From: JAABRU01 sp964534335
GTDB lineage: Bacteria; Desulfobacterota; Desulfobacteria; Desulfobacterales; Desulfococcaceae
Length of the DNA: 26,861 nucleotides
Direction: 5' to 3'
NCBI GenBank assembly: GCA_964534335.1
Contig: CAZHPS010000024.1
Span: 1-26,861, forward strand
Each line of letters opens with the position of its first letter. Position 1 is the stretch's first letter. Below the pieces are notes generated by a model. That model had not been told where the DNA came from. It was given only the letters and a program-made list of their open reading frames with translations, and made no database searches. The translations under genes were made by a program, and so were the position numbers. Positions 22,345 through 26,861 of this stretch are shown here, piece after piece.

Positions 22345-23571
22345 ATGTCACATCTTTCCATAGAAGAGGCCATTGAGGAAATCCGGGCCGGACGCATGGT
22401 TATCCTGGTGGATGACGAAGACCGGGAAAATGAAGGCGATCTGACCATGGCTGCGGAAAAGGTAACGCCTGAGGCCATCAATTTCATGGCAAAATACGGC
22501 AGAGGACTGATCTGCCTTTCCCTGACCGCGAAAAAATGCGATACTCTGGATCTTGCCCCCATGGTCAAAAAGAACACATCCCCGTTTGAAACCGGGTTTA
22601 CAGTTTCCATTGAGGCCAAACGGGGCGTAACCACAGGAATTTCAGCAGCAGATCGGGCTACCACCATTCAAACCGCAGTGGCTGACAACTGCAGACCTTC
22701 GGATCTGGTTCGTCCGGGGCATGTTTTCCCCCTGCGCGCAAGGGATGGTGGCGTAATGGTGCGTGTGGGACAGACTGAGGGTTCTGTTGATTTGGCCCGG
22801 CTGGCCGGTCTGAAACCTGCCGGAGTTATCTGCGAAATCATGGATGAGGACGGAACCATGGCCCGGATGCCTGCGCTGGAGAGATTCAGCCAGCAGCAAG
22901 GCATTGGCATCTGCACCATCGCGGATCTGGTGGAATACCGCATGAGAAAAGAGTCTTTTGTAAAAAGGGCTGCCCAGTCTGAAATTCCCACTCTGCACGG
23001 CGGAGATTTCAAAATGATCGCGTATGAAACCGAAGTGGACAAACTGCTGCACATTGCGCTGGTAAAAGGGGAAATTGATCCGGAAAAACCCGTGCTTGTC
23101 CGTGTGCATTCCGAGTGCATGACCGGAGATATTTTCGGTTCCCTCCGGTGCGACTGCGGGGATCAGCTCCATAAATCCATGTCAATGATCAATCAGGAAG
23201 GTTCAGGCGTTGTTGTGTATCTGCGACAGGAAGGCCGGGGCATTGGTCTGGTCAACAAACTCAAAGCCTATGAACTGCAGCAGAAACTGGGACTGGATAC
23301 AGTCGAGGCCAATATAGAACTCGGTTTCAAGGCGGATTTGCGGGATTACGGCATTGGTGCGCAGATTCTCAGGGATCTGGGGGTCAGAAAAATGCGTCTG
23401 CTGACCAACAATCCCAAAAAAATGGTGGGTCTGCAGGGCTATGGCCTCAGCGTCACAGAACAGGTTCCCATTGAAGTGCCTCCCAATGAGTATGACCGGT
23501 GCTATCTGGAATGCAAAAAACTGAAAATGGGGCATCTGCTCAATCTGGAAGTATTTGAGGAAACCCGATAA
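22345..23571 (+). CDS. ribBA: Bifunctional 3,4-dihydroxybutanone-4-phosphate synthase / GTP cyclohydrolase II
   Basis: A 408-aa fusion. The N-terminal half (~1-200) carries DDEDRENEGDLTMAA (metal and substrate binding) and the RPGHVFPLRA loop of DHBP synthase. The C-terminal half (~205-400) carries VHSECMTGDIFGSLRCDCGD, the Zn-binding Cys triad of GTP cyclohydrolase II, and RQEGRGIGL. Together they open both branches of riboflavin synthesis, from GTP and from ribulose 5-phosphate. All key residues are present. A strong GAGGAG lies 14 bases upstream of the ATG, longer than ideal, with no alternative start between. Part of the ribE-ribBA-ribH run. Confidence 0.96.
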   Translation: MSHLSIEEAIEEIRAGRMVILVDDEDRENEGDLTMAAEKVTPEAINFMAKYGRGLICLSLTAKKCDTLDLAPMVKKNTSPFETGFTVSIEAKRGVTTGISAADRATTIQTAVADNCRPSDLVRPGHVFPLRARDGGVMVRVGQTEGSVDLARLAGLKPAGVICEIMDEDGTMARMPALERFSQQQGIGICTIADLVEYRMRKESFVKRAAQSEIPTLHGGDFKMIAYETEVDKLLHIALVKGEIDPEKPVLVRVHSECMTGDIFGSLRCDCGDQLHKSMSMINQEGSGVVVYLRQEGRGIGLVNKLKAYELQQKLGLDTVEANIELGFKADLRDYGIGAQILRDLGVRKMRLLTNNPKKMVGLQGYGLSVTEQVPIEVPPNEYDRCYLECKKLKMGHLLNLEVFEETR

Positions 23572-23593
23572 CTGAAAGCCATGATTGCTTTCC

Positions 23594-23756
23594 AATTCCC
23601 CTCTTGAGAGCAGGGCTGTTAAGTTCTCATTCCCCTCTTGAGAGGGGACAAAGGGGTGTGTTCCGGCAATGGGGAAAAGACACACCCCCTGCCCCCTCTC
23701 AAGAGGGGATTTTTTAAAGAACTTAACAGCCCTGCCTCTCAAGAGGGGATTTTTTA
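23594..23756. repeat. Long foldback of CCCCTCTTGAGAGGGG repeats
   Basis: A near-perfect inverted repeat with arms of about 70 bp. The left arm contains TCCCCTCTTGAGAG, CAGGGCTGTTAAGTTCT and CTTGAGAGGGGACAAAGGGG. The right arm contains CCCCCTCTCAAGAGGGGA, AGAACTTAACAGCCCTG and CTCTCAAGAGGGGATTTTTT. The loop lies near 23672-23688. The right arm ends in T-runs and could act as an attenuator or terminator before ribH. This repeat type is dispersed in many bacteria. Confidence 0.85.
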
Positions 23757-23780
23757 AACCGGAGAAAACGGAGAAAGAGA

Positions 23781-24251
23781 ATGCCGAATTATATAGAAGG
23801 AAAACTCAATGCCGAAGGCAAGGTCTTTGCCCTGGTTGTCAGCCGTTTCAATGATTTCATCACAGACCGTCTGGTCGGTGGCGCGGTGGACGCGCTGATC
23901 CGCAGCGGCGCGCGGGATGAGGATATTGATATTGTAAAGGTTCCGGGCGCGTTTGAAATTCCCATGCTGGCAAAAAAAATGGCAGAGAAGAAAAAATATC
24001 ATGCCATTATCTGCCTGGGTGCTGTAATCCGGGGTTCCACACCGCATTTTGACTATGTGTGTGCGGAAGCATCCAAAGGCATTGCCGCAGTAAGCATGGA
24101 CACCGGAGTGCCGGTCATTTTCGGCATTCTGACCACAGACACCATTGAACAGGCTGTGGAACGGGCCGGAACCAAATCCGGCAACAAAGGCTGGAGTGCT
24201 GCCATCAGCGCGATAGAAATGGCAAATCTGACAGAAACTGTCGGCGCGTAA
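23781..24251 (+). CDS. ribH: 6,7-dimethyl-8-ribityllumazine synthase
   Basis: A 156-aa protein with the lumazine synthase pattern. VVSRFNDFITDRLVGGAVDA is the substrate-binding start. VPGAFEIP and CLGAVIRGSTPHFDYVC (phosphate-binding GAVIRG and catalytic His) follow, then GVPVIFGILTTDT. It condenses the two pathway intermediates into the lumazine precursor of riboflavin and typically assembles into a 60-mer shell or decamer. The length is normal. GGAGAAAGAG precedes the ATG. It lies behind a long foldback repeat that separates it from ribBA, and nusB follows after 24 bp. Confidence 0.97.
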   Translation: MPNYIEGKLNAEGKVFALVVSRFNDFITDRLVGGAVDALIRSGARDEDIDIVKVPGAFEIPMLAKKMAEKKKYHAIICLGAVIRGSTPHFDYVCAEASKGIAAVSMDTGVPVIFGILTTDTIEQAVERAGTKSGNKGWSAAISAIEMANLTETVGA

Positions 24252-24275
24252 ACCGGTCCGACATTCAGGCATACA

Positions 24276-24869
24276 ATGAAAAATCGCCGCAAAGCACGTG
24301 AACGGGTATTGCAGGCCCTCTTTTATATGGATATCCGGCAGGATATGTCCCGTGAGGCAATAGATCTGTACAGTGAGTGTTTTCCTCCTTCGGAAAACAC
24401 TGCTGAATTTTTTCAGATGCTTGCCCAGGGCGTCATGCGGAACAGGGAGCAGATTGATACGATCCTTGCACGCTTTTCCGACAACTGGAAACTCAGCCGC
24501 ATGTCCTGCGTGGATCGGAATATCATGCGCATAGCCCTATATGAAATGTTCTACTGTGAAGATATTCCCTTCAAGGTTTCCATCAATGAGGCCATTGACA
24601 TTGGAAAAAAATACGGGACAGATGAATCAGGAGCGTTTATCAACGGTATTCTGGACAGGATTCACATTGCTTTGGAAAACAAAGAAATTTTCCCTGAAAA
24701 CGAGTCGCTGAAGATCCTTCCGCAGAGATCACCCAGAGAAATGCCTCCCCCCCTGACAGAGGATGAACCTGAGCCGGCTTCCTTTTCAAGAGTCAGAGGA
24801 CATACCGGTGTTGTGAAACGGCGATCCCCTGCATCTTCCCCGGCTTCTGCCCCGCAAAATAAGGAGTGA
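24276..24869 (+). CDS. nusB: Transcription antitermination protein NusB with C-terminal extension
   Basis: A 197-aa protein. Residues 1-~135 match NusB: RRKARERVLQALFYMDI, MSCVDRNIMRIALYEM and KVSINEAIDIGKKYG, followed by FINGILDRI. NusB binds boxA RNA with NusE/S10 for antitermination on rRNA operons. The last ~50 residues are Pro/Ser-rich (REMPPPLTEDEPEPASFSRV), low in complexity and beyond the usual ~140-aa length; they are likely disordered. ribH-nusB adjacency is common in bacteria. The AGGCATACA before the ATG is a weak ribosome site. The stop lies six bases before the trpB2 start. Confidence 0.93.
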   Translation: MKNRRKARERVLQALFYMDIRQDMSREAIDLYSECFPPSENTAEFFQMLAQGVMRNREQIDTILARFSDNWKLSRMSCVDRNIMRIALYEMFYCEDIPFKVSINEAIDIGKKYGTDESGAFINGILDRIHIALENKEIFPENESLKILPQRSPREMPPPLTEDEPEPASFSRVRGHTGVVKRRSPASSPASAPQNKE

Positions 24870-24874
24870 TACAA

Positions 24875-26251
24875 ATGGAAATCAGAAAAGTGTATTTGAC
24901 AGAAGAGGAAATTCCCCGGCAATGGTACAATATTCTCGCGGATATCCGCCTGAATCCTCCGCTTGGACCGGACGGGAAACCGGTAAAACCCGAAGATCTG
25001 GCTCCGGTTTTTCCCATGAATCTCATTGAACAGGAAGTCAGCACCCAGAGGTGGATTGACATCCCCGAACCTGTGCTGGATGTGCTGCGCATCTGGCGGC
25101 CTTCTCCCCTTGTCCGTGCGCTGAATCTGGAAAAGGCTTTGGGAACTCCCGCGAAGATTTATTACAAAAACGAAAGTCTCAGTCCTCCGGGCAGTCACAA
25201 ACCCAATACTGCCGTGCCTCAGGCATATTACAACAAAATCTTTGGCATTGAGCGCCTTACCACAGAAACCGGCGCAGGCCAGTGGGGCAGTGCGCTTTCC
25301 TTTGCCTGCGCGCAGTTCGGGATTGAGTGCAAAATATACATGGTGCGTGTCAGTTTTGATCAGAAACCCTACCGCAAGGCCATGATGGAAGTATGGGGGG
25401 GCAAATGCGTGGCCAGTCCCAGCATGGAAACCAAAGCCGGACGGGATGCTCTGGAAAGAGACCCCAATACTCCGGGCAGTCTGGGCATTGCCATCAGCGA
25501 GGCCATTGAGGCGGCTGTAAGCGATCCGTCCGGCAAAACCCGTTATTCCCTGGGAAGCGTTCTCAATCATGTGATGCTTCATCAGACCATCATCGGACTG
25601 GAGGCCAGAAAGCAGTTTGAGAAAATCGGACAGTATCCTGATGTGATTATCGGATGCGCGGGAGGGGGCAGCAATTTTGCGGGGCTGGCTTTTCCCTTTG
25701 TTTTGGATAAAATGAACGGCAAAAAGATTGATATTCTGCCTGTGGAACCGGCCGCGTGTCCCACACTGACCCGTGCGCCCTTTGTATATGATCACGGAGA
25801 TACATCCCGGTATACACCTCTGCTGCCAATGCACAGTCTGGGACATGCGTTTGTGCCGCCCCCGCTTCATGCAGGCGGACTCCGCTATCATGGCATGGCC
25901 CCGACCGTAAGTCAACTGGTGTGCGAAGGACTGGCAACTCCCAAATCCGTAACCCAGATGGAGGCTTATGAGGCGGGTCTGCTGGTGGCAAGAACAGAGG
26001 GCATTATCCCGGCTCCGGAAACCACCCATGCGCTGGCTGCTGTTGTGAACGAGGCCAGAAAGGCAAAGGAAGAGGGAAAAGAAAAGGTCATTGTTTTTTC
26101 ATGGAGCGGACACGGGCTGCTGGATCTGGGCTCCTATGAAAAATATATCGCGGGTTCCCTGAAAAATTTTGCGCTCAGTGATACGGAGATCGCAAAAGCA
26201 GGGGAGATTTTTGCCAATTATCCCAAACCTGAACTGCTGAAAAGCCGATAA
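24875..26251 (+). CDS. trpB: TrpB2-type tryptophan synthase beta chain
   Basis: A 458-aa PLP enzyme of the TrpB2 group, longer than TrpB1 (~400 aa). The PLP lysine is in PPGSHKPNTAVPQAYY (K109), and the phosphate-binding glycine loop is IIGCAGGGSNFAGLAFPF. It forms tryptophan from indole and serine, usually without tight pairing to TrpA; TrpB2 may salvage free indole. I chose the ATG at 24875 because AAGGAG lies eight bases before it; a GTG at 24866 would overlap nusB. No trpA or other trp genes are adjacent, consistent with a stand-alone TrpB2. The next gene overlaps by one base. Confidence 0.93.
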   Translation: MEIRKVYLTEEEIPRQWYNILADIRLNPPLGPDGKPVKPEDLAPVFPMNLIEQEVSTQRWIDIPEPVLDVLRIWRPSPLVRALNLEKALGTPAKIYYKNESLSPPGSHKPNTAVPQAYYNKIFGIERLTTETGAGQWGSALSFACAQFGIECKIYMVRVSFDQKPYRKAMMEVWGGKCVASPSMETKAGRDALERDPNTPGSLGIAISEAIEAAVSDPSGKTRYSLGSVLNHVMLHQTIIGLEARKQFEKIGQYPDVIIGCAGGGSNFAGLAFPFVLDKMNGKKIDILPVEPAACPTLTRAPFVYDHGDTSRYTPLLPMHSLGHAFVPPPLHAGGLRYHGMAPTVSQLVCEGLATPKSVTQMEAYEAGLLVARTEGIIPAPETTHALAAVVNEARKAKEEGKEKVIVFSWSGHGLLDLGSYEKYIAGSLKNFALSDTEIAKAGEIFANYPKPELLKSR

Positions 26252-26520
26252 TGCCTGTAAAAGCTGATATCTATGACTGTATGGAACGCCGGTGCCCCCG
26301 ACTGGGGGGGCCGGTGAACTTCCGCTATTGCAGAAACTGTCCGGATACGGGCGGTTTCTGCCCCAAAACAGCGGACTGCTGGTGGGAATATTTTGATGTG
26401 GCTGCTTATCTGAAGCAGTATCTTTCGGAAGAGGAACTGAAAAACCTTGCAGAAGCCAAATTCAAACCCAGGGTCGCGAGTCTGCTGGAAATGATTCAGG
26501 AAGCCATGAAAAGCAGGTAG
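26251..26520 (+). CDS. Small Cys-rich protein after trpB2 (89 aa)
   Basis: An 89-aa protein with six cysteines in its first 45 residues (positions about 10, 15, 27, 30, 37 and 43; CRNCPDTGGFCPKTADCWWE). The spacing suits binding a metal such as zinc or an iron-sulfur cluster. The second half is a helix (LKQYLSEEELKNLAEAKFKP). The ATG overlaps the trpB2 stop (TAATG), so it is co-translated. I do not recognise the family. It may be a cofactor or regulatory partner, but nothing in the sequence fixes its job. Confidence 0.75.
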   Translation: MPVKADIYDCMERRCPRLGGPVNFRYCRNCPDTGGFCPKTADCWWEYFDVAAYLKQYLSEEELKNLAEAKFKPRVASLLEMIQEAMKSR

Positions 26521-26861
26521 TGCATGACCACTCCGTTTTTTTCCAAAAGCAACCGAGTTTGGCACTTCCGGAAAGATGCCGCATACCGGCATTGTCCGGC
26601 AGGAAAAAGCAGCCTATGCCGAAAATTCCATTTTTTTCCGATGTCCTGTTTTTTTCCTGTAATTTAATTGTTTGATAACATGATTATAATTTGGACAGAT
26701 TACATTAAAGACAGAATAAAACTCAGGGAATACGAGTATCTTAACATTTAGGAAATATTAAGATACCCGGACGAAAGATATACCGATACTTAAAAAATTT
26801 TTATACTTCTGCCGGGCAGATTTTAACCGCAGAGTAACACAGAGTTTCCGCAGAGTGACAC
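26521..26861. other. Non-coding right end of window
   Basis: About 340 bp without a credible gene. It contains a 9-bp inverted repeat, GTATCTTAA (26736-26744) against TTAAGATAC (26758-26766), which could be an operator. It is AT-rich, and array-type repeat sequence begins near 26823. Confidence 0.5.
26823..26861. repeat. Start of another hairpin-array repeat copy
   Basis: TTAACCGCAGAGTAACACAG and AGTTTCCGCAGAGTGACAC match the unit of arrays A to C and run off the window. The repeat is therefore dispersed in the genome and not confined to the restriction locus. Confidence 0.85.

Noticed and set aside
23669..23854. 61-aa plus ORF before ribH
   Set aside because: It translates the right arm of the foldback repeat and overlaps ribH in another frame.
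24662..26029. Long minus-strand ORF (455 aa) opposite nusB and trpB2
   Set aside because: It is a shadow of two well-identified genes with no domain signature.

Overview
The window most resembles a chromosome segment of a Desulfobacterota-type (Desulfobacterales, Desulfonema/Desulfococcus-like) bacterium. The reasons are moderate GC, a ribE-ribBA-ribH-nusB cluster followed by a TrpB2-type tryptophan synthase, and very abundant intergenic hairpin repeats. No marker gene fixes the taxon, so this is an inference.

Layout. (1) 1-169, minus: the 5' end of carB, a housekeeping gene leaving the window. (2) 363-9455, all minus: an accessory, defence-type block. It holds a small protein plus MNT-type nucleotidyltransferase pair; a HipA-like kinase; a second nucleotidyltransferase with a 56-aa partner; a beta-class DNA methyltransferase carrying a C-terminal nuclease-like domain; a PIN toxin/RHH antitoxin pair; a single AT-rich integron-type gene cassette with a recognisable attC site; and a two-gene operon joining a GNAT-PIN-PUA-like fusion to an ASCH protein. 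(3) 9894-12088, plus: an EamA transporter overlapping a THUMP-type RNA methyltransferase. Heptamer tandem repeats lie upstream of the first and inside the second. (4) 12089-13840: nested inverted-repeat elements, a strong terminator hairpin, an AbiEii-type nucleotidyltransferase with its small partner, and another hairpin element. (5) 13841-20804, plus: a complete type I restriction-modification locus (hsdM, hsdS, hsdR), interrupted by a GxxExxY nuclease-like gene embedded in hairpin-repeat arrays; a third array follows hsdR. (6) 21562-26520, plus: the riboflavin genes ribE, ribBA and ribH, then nusB, trpB2 and a small Cys-rich protein. (7) 26521-26861: non-coding, ending in another copy of the array repeat.

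How it fits together. Regions 2 to 5 look like a defence island lodged between housekeeping genes. No ribD is seen directly upstream of ribE, where many genomes have it, which suggests the island may have split the rib cluster. The most notable items are the attC-bearing cassette (5659-6476), the GNAT-PIN-PUA/ASCH operon (6850-9455), the methyltransferase-nuclease fusion (2969-4681), and the GxxExxY gene bracketed by arrays of the same hairpin repeat (15341-16560).
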